A stretch of 64,000 nucleotides of DNA, taken from positions 186,001-250,000 of the forward strand of contig NZ_AP023182.1 in the NCBI RefSeq assembly GCF_013426915.1. The letters are read 5' to 3'. The stretch is from Paraburkholderia sp. PGU19 (lineage in GTDB: Bacteria; Pseudomonadota; Gammaproteobacteria; Burkholderiales; Burkholderiaceae). The position numbers and the translations under genes were made by a program. A model generated the notes under the pieces. The model had not been told where the DNA came from and made no database searches. It saw only the letters and a program-made list of their open reading frames with translations. Below are positions 1 to 9,152 of the stretch, in pieces (within the stretch, counting starts at the first letter, position 1; every line of letters starts with the position of its first letter).

Positions 1-1824
1 AAGCAACTTCCTGCCAAATTCACGTCCCACTGTGGCTGCGACCTGCGCGGTTTCCTTGACGGCGGGCTCCAGTCGGTCGAGCCGCGACAGCAGCGAGCCC
101 TGCAGCGTGTCCGGAATCACGATTACCTGCGGCGCGCTTTTCAACTCGTAGCCGACGCCGGCATCCTCCAACAGATCGCTTTGGAGAATGGCCTTTGTTA
201 GTTCCTCGACGAAGAGCGGCACGCCGTCCGTCTTCGAGACGATCTGATCGCGCACGAGATCCGGAAGCTGCTTGCCACCCGTCAGCCGCTCGATCATCGC
301 AACGCAATCGCGGCGCGATAGCCGATCGAGATTGAGTTGAACGAGATGAGGGTAAGTCCATCCCGGTTCGAACTCGGGTCGCGCAGTGATAAGTACCAGC
401 AGCCGGGCGGACACCAGTTGTTCAACCACGAGCCGAACAAACTCGAGAGATGACGGGTCGATCCAGTGTGCATCCTCGACAACGACAAGTACCGGTTGAA
501 CGCGCGTTGACGTTTCGAGCAAAGCCACCAGCAGGTCCAGCGTCCGTCGCTTGAAGGAAGGCGACGATGTGTCAATTGCCGGATGGCGCGCGCCTGTCGG
601 AATCCCAAGCAGGATCGTAAGAACCAGAAGCGTCTCGTCGACTTCGCCGCCGAGTCTTGCGATTCCAGCCTCCAGCCGCTGCAGATTCGACGCATCAGAC
701 GCGTCGGGGGCGACGTCAAAAGTGCGCTGTAGCCAGCGTTGTACCGGCCAAAAAGGGCTGTTTCGATAGTGCGCGGAACAGTGAAGCGAAACGATTGTAT
801 GCGCGTCTTTACTCATGCTCTCGCAGAGCGCCCGCAGCAAGCGAGATTTGCCGATCCCCGGCTCGCCGGTCAACAGTACGCAACGCATTTCGCCATCGAC
901 GCTCTGCTTCCAGCGCCGCCGGATCATGTCGAGTTCCGCAGCCCGGCCGATGAGTGGCGTCATCCCATGGATCGTCCTGATTTCGAAGCGGTCGATCGTA
1001 TCCGCTTGCGCCAGCACACGTTGGACCCGGACCGGACCCGTGACCCCTTTCAATTCGCGCCAGCCAAGATTTTCAAGCTCGAACGATCCTTCGATCAGGT
1101 GTTGGACGGTCGGTCCCACAACGATTGCGTCGGGGGGAGCTAGCGACTGCAGCCTTGCGGCGATGATTGGCGCTTCTCCGACGATCGCCCGGTGATCCAG
1201 CGAAGATCCAGCGCCAATCGCGCCGGCGACGACAAGTCCCGCTTCGATCCCGATCCGCGCCTGCAGGCGCACGCCGTACTGAGTTTCGATGAGTTCGTTG
1301 GCCTCGCGGAGCGCCGCTATGGCAGCGAGGGCGGCAAGTACTGCACGTATTGCATCGTCTTCGTGCGCATTCGGATAGCCGAAATACACGAGCAGGCCGT
1401 CGCCGATATAAAGCGCGATATGGCCTTCATGAGCCTCGATCGCGCGTGCGCAGGCTTGATGGTAGACCCCTAGCAGACGTCGCATGTCCTCTGGATCGAA
1501 TCGCTCCGCTAGCGCTGTCGAATCGATGAGGTCGATGAACATCACTGTGATTTGCCGCCTCTCGGCCTCGACGGCTTCTGATGCGGGCGGCGAAGGCAAG
1601 TCTCCACTTTGCTCCGCCCGCCGGAGCGAATGTGTGTGGGCATCGTTCAGCGCCGCAAGTCCTTTTGCAAGTCGCTTGCGATCGCCAAGCGTAAGGCCGA
1701 GTTCCTTCAGATCGCCCTCGGAAAGATCGCTGAGCACATCCCAGTCGATCCCTTGCGAGGTGAACTTTGCAGCGTACGCGCCGAGGCCAATCTGCGCTAA
1801 CCATATCGTCAGATCGTCGGTCAT
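1..1824 (-). CDS. SAM domain / class III adenylate cyclase / AAA ATPase protein (3' end cut by window)
   Basis: The reading frame is open from an ATG at 1824 down to the window edge (608 codons, no stop), so the C-terminus lies outside. Residues about 1-55 look like a SAM domain (MTDDLTIWLAQIGLGAYAAK, then LSDLSEGDLKELGL). A class III nucleotidyl cyclase domain follows, opening with ERRQITVMFIDLIDST and containing YIGDGLLVYFGYP. Next comes an NTPase of the AAA_16 type with P-loop GEPGIGKSRL near residue 320 and a Walker B-like VLVVVEDAHWID. Family knowledge: such proteins combine cAMP synthesis with a STAND-like ATPase and often a C-terminal TPR region, which is not visible here. The cyclase metal Asp (FIDL) is present, so activity is plausible. 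The input signal is unknown. Confidence 0.85.
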   Translation of the reverse strand, partial: MTDDLTIWLAQIGLGAYAAKFTSQGIDWDVLSDLSEGDLKELGLTLGDRKRLAKGLAALNDAHTHSLRRAEQSGDLPSPPASEAVEAERRQITVMFIDLIDSTALAERFDPEDMRRLLGVYHQACARAIEAHEGHIALYIGDGLLVYFGYPNAHEDDAIRAVLAALAAIAALREANELIETQYGVRLQARIGIEAGLVVAGAIGAGSSLDHRAIVGEAPIIAARLQSLAPPDAIVVGPTVQHLIEGSFELENLGWRELKGVTGPVRVQRVLAQADTIDRFEIRTIHGMTPLIGRAAELDMIRRRWKQSVDGEMRCVLLTGEPGIGKSRLLRALCESMSKDAHTIVSLHCSAHYRNSPFWPVQRWLQRTFDVAPDASDASNLQRLEAGIARLGGEVDETLLVLTILLGIPTGARHPAIDTSSPSFKRRTLDLLVALLETSTRVQPVLVVVEDAHWIDPSSLEFVRLVVEQLVSARLLVLITARPEFEPGWTYPHLVQLNLDRLSRRDCVAMIERLTGGKQLPDLVRDQIVSKTDGVPLFVEELTKAILQSDLLEDAGVGYELKSAPQVIVIPDTLQGSLLSRLDRLEPAVKETAQVAATVGREFGRKLL

Positions 1825-2413
1825 TGTGGATCTCTGGAGCACCCATCCAACGTTATCATCGGCGCGGCAGCGCGACTTGTCCATGCGGTTTCGCGCCTCG
1901 TTACCGCGAGTATCCAGACAGGCGTGTGCGATTGGACTTATTAAGTAGGCGAAACGAACATTGCGGCTTGGCCGGTATCGACCCCTCACATGTCCAGTCC
2001 GAGACCGACTTCCTGCATGCGTAACCGCTCTATTGTTAGTGCTTCTTCGTCTTCGACAATCGAATGGCCGGTGACTTGGGCAGAGACGACGTCTGAACGT
2101 CCAAGCGTCCGGAAAAGCGAATGACGCTTCCTGGCCGGTAGCACCAGTTCAATGACGGTTGCGGAGGACCGCCGTCGAAATCTTCAACGGCAGCCAGGGC
2201 GATTTCTGTGAGTGAGTACGGCCTTCGCAGTCGCGGCAAATCTTCGTCATAGTGCCCACCAACCGTCGGCGCTTCGGATCGCCTTGTTCATTTCCGAGAT
2301 CAGCCCCTTGTACCAGGGTATCTCGCGTATGTTCCAGGCAAGCGCCACGCCACCGCTTGCTGTACGCTTGGCGAAGCACGCAACGTGCTCACCGGCCTGG
2401 TAGGAGAACCCGG
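1825..2413. other. intergenic region, no supported gene
   Basis: This 589-base stretch separates the minus-strand cyclase from the plus-strand methyltransferase and should hold both promoters. Short open frames occur (for example 67 codons on the minus strand, 2036-2239), but none has a recognisable domain or a good ribosome site. The segment around 2118-2135 shares a 14-base word (gaatgacgcttcct) with 3870-3890, suggesting a degenerate dispersed sequence rather than a gene. Confidence 0.5.
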
Positions 2414-3268
2414 ATGGCCTCGCCTGAAGAGATTAACGCCGACATGCTCGCCTTCTGGAACGGCAATGGCGGCGACATCTGGGTGGCTCGGCAGGAGCAT
2501 ACCGACATCACGCTTGCGCCGGTGACTAACGCCTTGCTTGTCTATGCCGCTCCGCGAGCCGGCGAACGGGTAGTGGATATAGGCTGTGGTTGTGGCGCGC
2601 CCACGCTGGAATTCGCGCGCGCCGTGGGTCCGTCCGGCCGCGTGGCGGGGTTGGACATTTCCGGACCAATGCTTGCAGAGGGTGCAAGGCGCGCGAGCGT
2701 CGCCGGCATCGTCAATATCGATTGGCGGCAGACCGATCCGGCAACCGCTGCGCTGGACAAATACGATTTGCTGATCTCCGCCTTCGGAGTGATGTTCTTC
2801 GGCGACCCGGTGGCTGCGTTCGCCAACATGCGCCGCGCAGCCGCTCCAGACGCACGCATGGCGCTCCTGTGCTGGCGCTCGCTGGCTGAAAATCCATGGA
2901 TGGAAGTGCCGATGACCGCAGCCGCGTGGCACCTGCCGCCGAGGCCGCAGCCGGTGCCGAACGCTCCCGGAATGTTCGCCTTCGCCGATCGGGACCACGT
3001 GACCGAGGTCGTCACGGCGGCCGGTTGGGCGCCGCCGCGCTTCGAGAAACTCGACATGGACCTAGATATTGCCGCTGGCCGCGGGCTGGAGGAGGCGGTG
3101 GTTCAGTCAACCCAAATCGGCGCCGTGAACAGTTGGTTGCGCAACCAGCCCGCGGAGGTCGTCTGTGCCGTCACTACCTCTGTTCACGAGGCGCTTGGGC
3201 CTTATGCAGACGGCGCGAGCGTGCGATTGCCCGGCGCGATGTGGTTAATCAGCAGCGCGCCTGCCTGA
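2414..3268 (+). CDS. class I SAM-dependent methyltransferase
   Basis: This encodes 284 residues from the ATG at 2414, chosen because AGGAGA lies 7 bases upstream; the frame is open further upstream but that part has no family-like sequence. The SAM-binding motif I is VVDIGCGCGAPTLEFA, followed by motif II (GRVAGLDISGPMLAEGAR) and a DLLISAFGVMFF post-motif, so it is a Rossmann-fold methyltransferase. The N-terminus (NADMLAFWNGNGGDIWVARQ) is typical of the UbiE/COQ5-like cytosolic group in which the fold is preceded by a W-rich cap. The substrate cannot be read from the sequence. It stands alone, with an acetyltransferase convergent downstream. Confidence 0.85.
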   Translation: MASPEEINADMLAFWNGNGGDIWVARQEHTDITLAPVTNALLVYAAPRAGERVVDIGCGCGAPTLEFARAVGPSGRVAGLDISGPMLAEGARRASVAGIVNIDWRQTDPATAALDKYDLLISAFGVMFFGDPVAAFANMRRAAAPDARMALLCWRSLAENPWMEVPMTAAAWHLPPRPQPVPNAPGMFAFADRDHVTEVVTAAGWAPPRFEKLDMDLDIAAGRGLEEAVVQSTQIGAVNSWLRNQPAEVVCAVTTSVHEALGPYADGASVRLPGAMWLISSAPA

Positions 3269-3325
3269 ACGAGCCCTGCTACTCATTGGCCTTCGCCGAG
3301 CGTGAATGCGCCATTGGCCTTTCCA

Positions 3326-3847
3326 TCAGATCCCGCGCGACTCCATCGTAACTATCCGAAGGCCATCAACGTTGCTGGTCTGAAGTTTATCCAAAGATTG
3401 GAAGCCGTTTCGCTGATAGAATGATAGTGCCGATCCAGTATGGCAGCATAGGCGGATTACCGCAGCGTGCGAATCTGCTTTTGCCCATGTGACCACCTGT
3501 TGCACCAGCAAGCTCCCAAATCCTTTTCGTCGGTGAACCGTATCGACCCAAAGGCCTCCGACGCTATATTCGTCATCGTCCTTCTTCACGCCGAAAACGA
3601 AAGCGGCAACGCTTTCGGCATGCTCAACGATGAACATTCGAGACCCCTCCGGCGTCGTGACTTTGCTTGCGAAGGTATTCCAGCACACGTCGTCGCGAGC
3701 GCTGGTTTCATCCACAGTCTCCCAGTAGGACTGAGGGTCGCAACCAAGCTCCCTCGGACGAAGAGCCTTTAACAGGCGCCATTCGTCTGGCTGTAGGCAT
3801 CTGATGATGAACTCAGAGGTGGTCACGGCCAAACCTCGCGCGGACAT
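3326..3847 (-). CDS. GNAT family N-acetyltransferase
   Basis: This encodes 173 residues. The acetyl-CoA pyrophosphate loop is the motif VHRRKGFGSLLVQQV, preceded by the beta4 strand YSVGGLWVD and followed by the conserved ALSFYQRNGF of motif B, so it is a GNAT-fold enzyme using acetyl-CoA. The start is placed at the ATG at 3847; a GTG eight codons in is an alternative. The acceptor (antibiotic, polyamine, amino acid or protein) is unknown. It is convergent with the upstream methyltransferase and appears monocistronic. Confidence 0.85.
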   Translation of the reverse strand: MSARGLAVTTSEFIIRCLQPDEWRLLKALRPRELGCDPQSYWETVDETSARDDVCWNTFASKVTTPEGSRMFIVEHAESVAAFVFGVKKDDDEYSVGGLWVDTVHRRKGFGSLLVQQVVTWAKADSHAAVIRLCCHTGSALSFYQRNGFQSLDKLQTSNVDGLRIVTMESRGI

Positions 3848-4168
3848 GCTCGACTCGGCAACGGGGCAATTGAATGACGCTTCCTAGGCCGAACCCTGCC
3901 GTCCTGCCCGAACAAGAGATTCTTTATCGACCCTCCCTGGATGGCACCGACAGTCAGCGCAAGCCGCGCTGCTTGCTTTCTAACGTTTTCACAACCCGGT
4001 TGCCACCGGCAGCTTTGCGTCGCCAGGTCAGCCCGTGCCCCGATGGTATCTGCCGGCACGGCGAAGTGGAGTGACCTGAGCTCCGGTCCCGAGGGCGGCC
4101 CGGGCCGGAGGAGCCTTCGCCTGAACGCGGTGAAATTAAGTATGAACATATGAGTATATGCACGCCTC
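3848..4168. other. intergenic, probably degenerate sequence
   Basis: No supported gene. A 108-codon minus-strand frame exists (3823-4149) but it overlaps the start of the acetyltransferase in another frame, has no domain, and is rich in R/P/G as in random high-GC sequence. The 14-base word shared with the 2118 region lies near 3870. Confidence 0.4.
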
Positions 4169-4196
4169 TTGACACTATGATTTTCATAGTTATACT
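4169..4196 (+). promoter_or_regulatory. sigma-70 promoter with internal operator palindrome
   Basis: TTGACA at 4169-4174 and TATACT at 4191-4196 are separated by 16 bases, close to the housekeeping consensus. The spacer is filled by a perfect dyad, ACTATGA-TTT-TCATAGT (4174-4190), placed where a bound repressor would occlude RNA polymerase. The direction points to the VOC gene at 4415 and the epoxide hydrolase at 4928. The cognate regulator is not evident nearby; families that bind such short AT-rich dyads include MarR, HxlR and TetR (inference). Confidence 0.7.
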
Positions 4197-4414
4197 GAGC
4201 CTGTAGGATGCGGCGCCCGCAATCGGCCTACTGATACGGCTCGGTCATTTACTGCAAGCGGGCCGCGTGCTCGACCCAACGGCTCGACGCATCGCTGAAT
4301 TTACCGGCATCGCGTCTTGAAGTAGTCGCGCCCCATGTGGTCACAGAGCTCCGACCTGCTACACGTCGAAGAGCGCATGACCATCATTCAGGAATACTAT
4401 TGAAGGAGCAATCG

Positions 4415-4798
4415 ATGTTCAGTCACGTTGTGGTCGGCACCAACGACCTTGAAAAAACCAGGAGATTCTACGATGCCGTGCTGGGCTCCCTCGGCTATGG
4501 CGAGGGTTTGAACCGGGCCGCCGGCGGCTACGTCTATGCCGCCGGCAATAGTTCTTTCATCGTGACGGAGCCACTTGATGGCCAGCCGGCTACCCATGCC
4601 AACGGCGGCACGATCGGCTTTACCTGCCAGTCAACTGACCAGGTCGATCTCTGGCACGCCACAGGGATCGCCAATGGCGGCAAATCGGTCGAGGACCCTC
4701 CGGGCGTACGTGAGACCCCGGCTGGGTCGCTTTATCTCGCTTATCTGCGCGATCCGGATGGCAACAAGCTCTGCGCCCTGTATCGCATACCCGCTTAA
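4415..4798 (+). CDS. VOC family (glyoxalase/bleomycin resistance/dioxygenase fold) protein
   Basis: This encodes 127 residues from the ATG at 4415, which has GAAGGAG 8 bases upstream. The N-terminal FSHVVVGTNDLEKTRRFYDAVL and the C-terminal LYLAYLRDPDGNKLCALY are the paired beta-alpha-beta-beta-beta signatures of the vicinal oxygen chelate fold. The metal ligands expected in this subgroup (His near residue 4, a Glu/Leu position near the end) are only partly present, so it may be a thiol-transferase-like, isomerase-like or binding member. It lies 130 bases before the epoxide hydrolase and probably shares the promoter at 4169, which suggests a role in handling a reactive xenobiotic or secondary metabolite (inference). 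Confidence 0.8.
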   Translation: MFSHVVVGTNDLEKTRRFYDAVLGSLGYGEGLNRAAGGYVYAAGNSSFIVTEPLDGQPATHANGGTIGFTCQSTDQVDLWHATGIANGGKSVEDPPGVRETPAGSLYLAYLRDPDGNKLCALYRIPA

Positions 4799-4927
4799 CG
4801 TACGCCGCATTGCCGCGTGTTGACTCACGTGGCAAGTGCGGCTGCCATCAATATCACTTTGATAGTCGCCATTGCAGCGTCACCCTGCGCGCGCCGCAGA
4901 CTCGCACGCTCTTATTGGAGAATCACC

Positions 4928-6271
4928 ATGTCGTTTGTATCGTCAACGCCAACCTGGCGCAGGTTTGTTGCATCCGTCGCGGCCGCACTGGGCCTTACCC
5001 TCGCCACGGCCTTCAGTTGCGCCCATGCCGTTCCTGCTGCCGGCCTGCCTTCCACGAAACAGCCCGCAACGACTGACGACGCCTCCATCCGTCCGCTGCC
5101 CAAAGTCCATGTGCCGCAGGCCGCCCTTGACGAGCTTCGCCGGCGGATTGCCGCCACGCAATGGCCGGAAAAGGAAACCGTCGCAGACTCTTCGCAGGGC
5201 GTGCCGCTCGCGACCATGCAGAATCTCGCACGCTATTGGGCGACCGATTATGACTGGCGTAAAGCGGAGGCGAAGCTCAATGCCCTTCCGCAGTTCGTGA
5301 CGACCATCGACGGAGTAGACATACATTTCATCCATGTTCGTTCGAAGAACCCCAATGCGCTTCCATTGATCATCAACCATGGTTGGCCCGGCTCCGTGCT
5401 TGAACAGATCAAGCTGATTGGACCGTTGACAGATCCGGTCGCGTATGGCGGGAAGGCCGAAGACTCGTTCGATGTCGTCATCCCGTCGATGCCGGGCTAC
5501 GGCTTTTCCGGCAAACCGACAACAACCGGCTGGGGTCCCGAGCACATGGCGCGCGCCTGGGCCGAGTTGATGCGCCGTCTCGGATATCAGCACTACGTCG
5601 CTCAGGGCGGCGACTGGGGTGCGTTCGTCGTCGATCAGATGGGCTTGCAGGCACCTCCCGGACTGCTCGGCATTCACACCAACATGCCCGCGACGGTTCC
5701 TGCTGACGTCGACAAGGCACTACAGATCGGCGCACCGGCGCCAGCCGGTCTGTCAGCGGACGAGACCCGCGCTTACGGGCAGCTCGCCCAGACCTTCAAG
5801 GAAGTGGACTACGCCCGCTTGATGGGGTCGCGTCCACAGACGCTTTATGGTATTGACGATTCACCCGTCGGCCTCGCCGCATGGCTCCTCGACCACAATG
5901 ATGCCAATGCGCAGCCGGCTGCCGCAGTCGCCGAGGCTCTGAACCGGAGTTCGAGCCCCACAGGCGAACTGACGCGTGACGAAATCCTCGACAACATCAC
6001 ACTGTATTGGCTGACCAACACGGGCGTGTCTGCGTCTCGCCTCTACTGGGAATATAAGGGTGGCTTCTTTAACGCCAAAGGCGTCAAGATCCCGGTGGCC
6101 GTAAGCGTGTTCCCCGGCGAGCAATATCAGGCGCCGCGGAGCTGGACAGAGAAGGCCTACCCGAACCTCATCTACTATCACCGAGCTGAGAAAGGCGGCC
6201 ACTTCGCCGCGTGGGAGCAGCCGATGATCTTCGCTCAGGAACTGAGGGCAGCCTTCAGGCCACTGCGCTGA
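4928..6271 (+). CDS. exported epoxide hydrolase (EHN-type alpha/beta hydrolase)
   Basis: This encodes 447 residues from the ATG at 4928. The N-terminus has an Arg-rich start and a hydrophobic stretch ending CAHAVPAAG, like a signal peptide with cleavage near residue 35, so the enzyme is probably periplasmic. The epoxide hydrolase N-terminal domain begins at PLPKVHVPQAALDELRRRI. The alpha/beta core has the oxyanion motif HGWPGS (H151), nucleophile D229 in GGDWGAF, and the terminal catalytic His425 in GGHFAAWEQP. Members open epoxides to diols through an aspartyl ester. Length is normal for the family. It follows the VOC gene, probably as a two-gene unit; a remnant of a CoA-transferase gene sits immediately downstream. 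Confidence 0.9.
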   Translation: MSFVSSTPTWRRFVASVAAALGLTLATAFSCAHAVPAAGLPSTKQPATTDDASIRPLPKVHVPQAALDELRRRIAATQWPEKETVADSSQGVPLATMQNLARYWATDYDWRKAEAKLNALPQFVTTIDGVDIHFIHVRSKNPNALPLIINHGWPGSVLEQIKLIGPLTDPVAYGGKAEDSFDVVIPSMPGYGFSGKPTTTGWGPEHMARAWAELMRRLGYQHYVAQGGDWGAFVVDQMGLQAPPGLLGIHTNMPATVPADVDKALQIGAPAPAGLSADETRAYGQLAQTFKEVDYARLMGSRPQTLYGIDDSPVGLAAWLLDHNDANAQPAAAVAEALNRSSSPTGELTRDEILDNITLYWLTNTGVSASRLYWEYKGGFFNAKGVKIPVAVSVFPGEQYQAPRSWTEKAYPNLIYYHRAEKGGHFAAWEQPMIFAQELRAAFRPLR

Positions 6272-6286
6272 GCTAGTCGAAGCAAG

Positions 6287-6433
6287 CGGGAATGCGGCGG
6301 GGTGCCGTGCTGGCCAATCAACCACCTGGCCGAAGTGTTCGAGGACGGACAGGTGGTGGCGCACGGCATGCCGGTGGTGCTGCCGCATCGTGGTGCGCCC
6401 GGGGTATTCGAAGTATGGGTGAATATTCCCTGA
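6287..6433 (+). pseudogene. 3' remnant of a CaiB/BaiF family III CoA-transferase gene
   Basis: Directly after the epoxide hydrolase stop, and in the same frame, about 48 codons read CGGVPCWPINHLAEVFEDGQ and then VVAHGMPVVLPHRGAPGVFE before a TGA at 6431. This matches the C-terminal part of family III CoA-transferases (AGVPCGPIN, then EVF-DPQV-ARGM, then LPH). The first 300 or so residues are absent, so this is a fossil. The following bases up to 6672 hold nothing recognisable. Confidence 0.7.
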
Positions 6434-6672
6434 ATGGGTGTTCGATCCTTGGCACCCGTTCGCTTCGCTCGGAGCCGGTCATTCGCCGTGGACCACGACT
6501 GATACGACAGGCCGCCCCAGCAGCCGACCAAGCAGCATTCCCCTGCGCATATTGATTGGCTGGGTCAGGCGGCTACACGTTGCTTTCCGGACATTCGCGC
6601 CTCAGCAGCCGCATCACCGACTTTCCCGGCAACTCCGCGCCAGCGATGTGCCATCGACGGTACGCAGGTGCA

Positions 6673-8271
6673 TCAATGGCCTAGTATCATCTGTGAGGCC
6701 TTTTCCGCTACCATCATCGTCGGTGCGTTGATGTTGCCTGATGTGATGTTCGGGAAGATGGAGGCGTCAACGACCCGCAGGCTGCGAGTGCCGTGAACCT
6801 GCAATTCACTGTTCACGACTGACTCCCGTGGGTCGCTTCCCATTGCGCACGAACCACAAAGGTGATAAATCGACCCGCTCTGCTCACGGAAGAACTGCAG
6901 CATGCTGTCGTCGTCGGAAACACTCGTGCCCGGTTTGACTTCCGTTTTCGTCACTTCAGCCAGTCCAGCCGTCGACGCCAGACGCCGTATGAGCCTGCTG
7001 CCCGCAATCGCCTCTGCCCGGTCATTTTCGGTCGCGAGATAATTCGGATCGATCAGCGGAGCTTCGTGAACGTCGGGACTCTTCAACTGAACGGTGCCTC
7101 GGCTGGTTGGACGGCACGGCGCGAAAAACATCGTATAGCCGGAATACGGTTCGATCTTCGGCATGCCCGGCGACTCCGGCAGCACATACGACAAGGGGTT
7201 GAAGTAAATCTGCATGTTCGGATGCTGCTGCGCCTCGCTCGTGCGGAAGAATCCCCCGGCTTTCACGGTAGTCGCGAAAGCGCCTCGGCCTTGGAGCAGG
7301 TACTGCAACATCGCACGCGCCTGTTGGGGCAAGGTCTTCAGTTCATCGTTGACGGTCGGGCGGCTGGCCTCGAAATAATAAGAGGCACATAAATGGTCTT
7401 GCAGGTTGCGGCCGACGGCAGGTGCATCATGGATAACCGGTATCTGATGCTGGCCGAGCAGTGCTGCGTCGCCAATGCCGGAACACTGAAGCAGCTTGGG
7501 CGTTTCCACCGCGCCTGCCGAAAGAATCAATTCGCGCCTGGCGCGAAACACCTGGCGATGGCCCCGCAACAACACGCTGACACCAATCGCAGTCTTGTTC
7601 GGGTTGAATAGCACGCGCTCGACGAGGGCGTCGGTCTCCACGACCAGATTGGTACGCTTCATCGCGGGCCGCAAATAAGCAGCACACGACGAATCGCGCT
7701 GGCCATCGCGCGTATTGATGTCGTAGACACCCGCGCCTTCGAACTGCGCGCCATTGAAGTCGTCGTTGCGAGGAAAGCCCAATTCATCGCACGCCCGAAA
7801 AAAGTTCTCACAGATGGGATGAACGGGATCGCGCGTAATGCGGATTTTTCCACTACTGCTATGCCAGCTGGTGTCGCCGAGCGGATGGGACTCAAGACGC
7901 TTGAACCAGGGCAGCACATCATCGAAAGACCAACCCGGATTGCCACGGGCCGCCCAGTCGTCGAAATCCCGGCGCTGCCCTCGCACATAGATCATTGCAT
8001 TGATCGAGCCCGATCCGCCGAGAACCTTGCCGCGCGGCGTATAGACACGTTGATTCATCAATTGCTGCTGAACCGTCGTGTAATAGCGCCAGTTGTACCT
8101 GGGGTGGTAGAACAGTTTCGCGAAGCCAAGCGGCATTCTTACCCACATGGACTTTTCCACGCCGCCCGCCTCCAGCAGCAACACCCTGTACTGGCCAGAC
8201 GCGCTCAGCCTGTCGGCCAGGATGCAGCCTGCAGAGCCGGCGCCCACAATGATGTAATCGAATTCGGACAT
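6673..8271 (-). CDS. GMC family FAD-dependent oxidoreductase (choline dehydrogenase/alcohol dehydrogenase type)
   Basis: This encodes 532 residues. The FAD-binding GXGXXG motif is at the N-terminus (YIIVGAGSAGCILADRLS) and the GMC signature 1 follows (GKVLGGSGSINAMIYVRG). The C-terminal catalytic block has HLCGSCAMG and the SGNINAPTMMVAEKAS His/Asn region. Such enzymes oxidise alcohols (choline, aliphatic or aromatic alcohols) with FAD and pass electrons to quinone or oxygen. It is the last gene of the ABC importer operon, 10 bases after the permease, which implies that it acts on the imported compound. It could be a choline-like or amino-alcohol oxidase (inference); the substrate is not determined. 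Confidence 0.88.
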   Translation of the reverse strand: MSEFDYIIVGAGSAGCILADRLSASGQYRVLLLEAGGVEKSMWVRMPLGFAKLFYHPRYNWRYYTTVQQQLMNQRVYTPRGKVLGGSGSINAMIYVRGQRRDFDDWAARGNPGWSFDDVLPWFKRLESHPLGDTSWHSSSGKIRITRDPVHPICENFFRACDELGFPRNDDFNGAQFEGAGVYDINTRDGQRDSSCAAYLRPAMKRTNLVVETDALVERVLFNPNKTAIGVSVLLRGHRQVFRARRELILSAGAVETPKLLQCSGIGDAALLGQHQIPVIHDAPAVGRNLQDHLCASYYFEASRPTVNDELKTLPQQARAMLQYLLQGRGAFATTVKAGGFFRTSEAQQHPNMQIYFNPLSYVLPESPGMPKIEPYSGYTMFFAPCRPTSRGTVQLKSPDVHEAPLIDPNYLATENDRAEAIAGSRLIRRLASTAGLAEVTKTEVKPGTSVSDDDSMLQFFREQSGSIYHLCGSCAMGSDPRESVVNSELQVHGTRSLRVVDASIFPNITSGNINAPTMMVAEKASQMILGH

Positions 8272-8281
8272 GGTGTTCGAC

Positions 8282-9151
8282 TTATTCGCCCTGATTGCCA
8301 GCTTTCTTGCGTTGAGCGACGATGCTCACCAGGCCCAGCAGCGCCGAACCCATCATCAGCGAGAGCGAGATCGCGTTCAGTTCCGGCGTCGAGCCCTGCC
8401 GCATCCGGTTGAACATGGCGATCGTCAGTGGCGCATCCGAGCCCACCAGCATCAGTGTCGTGCTGAAGTTCTCAAACGACATCAGGAACGCCACGAGGCC
8501 ACAGCCAATCATCGACGGATACAAAAACGGCAATGTGATGGTTCTCAACACCTGTGCTGGACTCGCACCCAGATTCAGCGCGGCTTCCTCCAGCGAGCGA
8601 TCGAATTTGCGCAGTCTGGCCGAAATCACCAGCGTGGCAATCGTCGCGATAAAGGAGAACTGGCCGAAGATGATCAACAGCAGGCCTGGGCGCAACGCGT
8701 CGACGGTCACATCGAAGTGACCTTCGATGAGATTCGCAATGTTGCTCGAGAATGCAAGGATCGAGATACCCAGAATGACGCCAGGAATGACGAGTGGCAG
8801 CAGCATCAGCATGTAGCAAAAGCTCTTCCATCTGAAGTCGTAGCGTTCGAACAGGAACGCCGTTGTCGTGCCGCAGAAAATCGACAGCACCGTGACCATC
8901 AGCGCCACGATTAGCGAATTGCCCATGCTGCTCACGATTTCGCTGTCGAAGAACATACCCGTTCGGGGCGTCCCTTGGCCCACGAACCAGTCCAATGTCC
9001 ATCCTTTCCACGGCAGAGAGGGAATCGAGGAGTCATTGAACGCGAACGCAGCCACCACCAGCAACGGCAGGGCGAGATACGCCAGAAACAGAGCGACGTA
9101 CCCGTTATAGGCCCACGACAGCGACTTCTTGTTCGGAATAGTACGCAGCAT
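8282..9151 (-). CDS. ABC transporter permease, PotC-like
   Basis: This encodes 289 residues with about six membrane segments, beginning WAYNGYVALFLAYLALPLLV. The EAA loop that contacts the ATPase is EEAALNLGASPAQVLRTITL. Its order relative to the second permease, ATPase and binding protein matches the spermidine/putrescine (Pot) class. It lies one base after the upstream permease gene, so the two are surely co-transcribed. It should form the heterodimeric channel with the protein encoded at 9153-10049. Confidence 0.88.
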   Translation of the reverse strand: MLRTIPNKKSLSWAYNGYVALFLAYLALPLLVVAAFAFNDSSIPSLPWKGWTLDWFVGQGTPRTGMFFDSEIVSSMGNSLIVALMVTVLSIFCGTTTAFLFERYDFRWKSFCYMLMLLPLVIPGVILGISILAFSSNIANLIEGHFDVTVDALRPGLLLIIFGQFSFIATIATLVISARLRKFDRSLEEAALNLGASPAQVLRTITLPFLYPSMIGCGLVAFLMSFENFSTTLMLVGSDAPLTIAMFNRMRQGSTPELNAISLSLMMGSALLGLVSIVAQRKKAGNQGE

Positions 9152-9152
9152 G

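Noticed and set aside
2036..2239. 67-codon minus-strand frame
   Set aside because: No ribosome site, no domain and no operon context.
3823..4149. 108-codon minus-strand frame upstream of the acetyltransferase
   Set aside because: It overlaps the acetyltransferase start in another frame, has low-complexity R/P/G composition and no ribosome site. It is more likely degenerate sequence.
4206..4320. Start-less frame ending LLQAGRVLDPTARRIAEFTG
   Set aside because: It looks protein-like but has no start codon and is too short to assign. It is probably the untranslated leader of the VOC gene or a small remnant.
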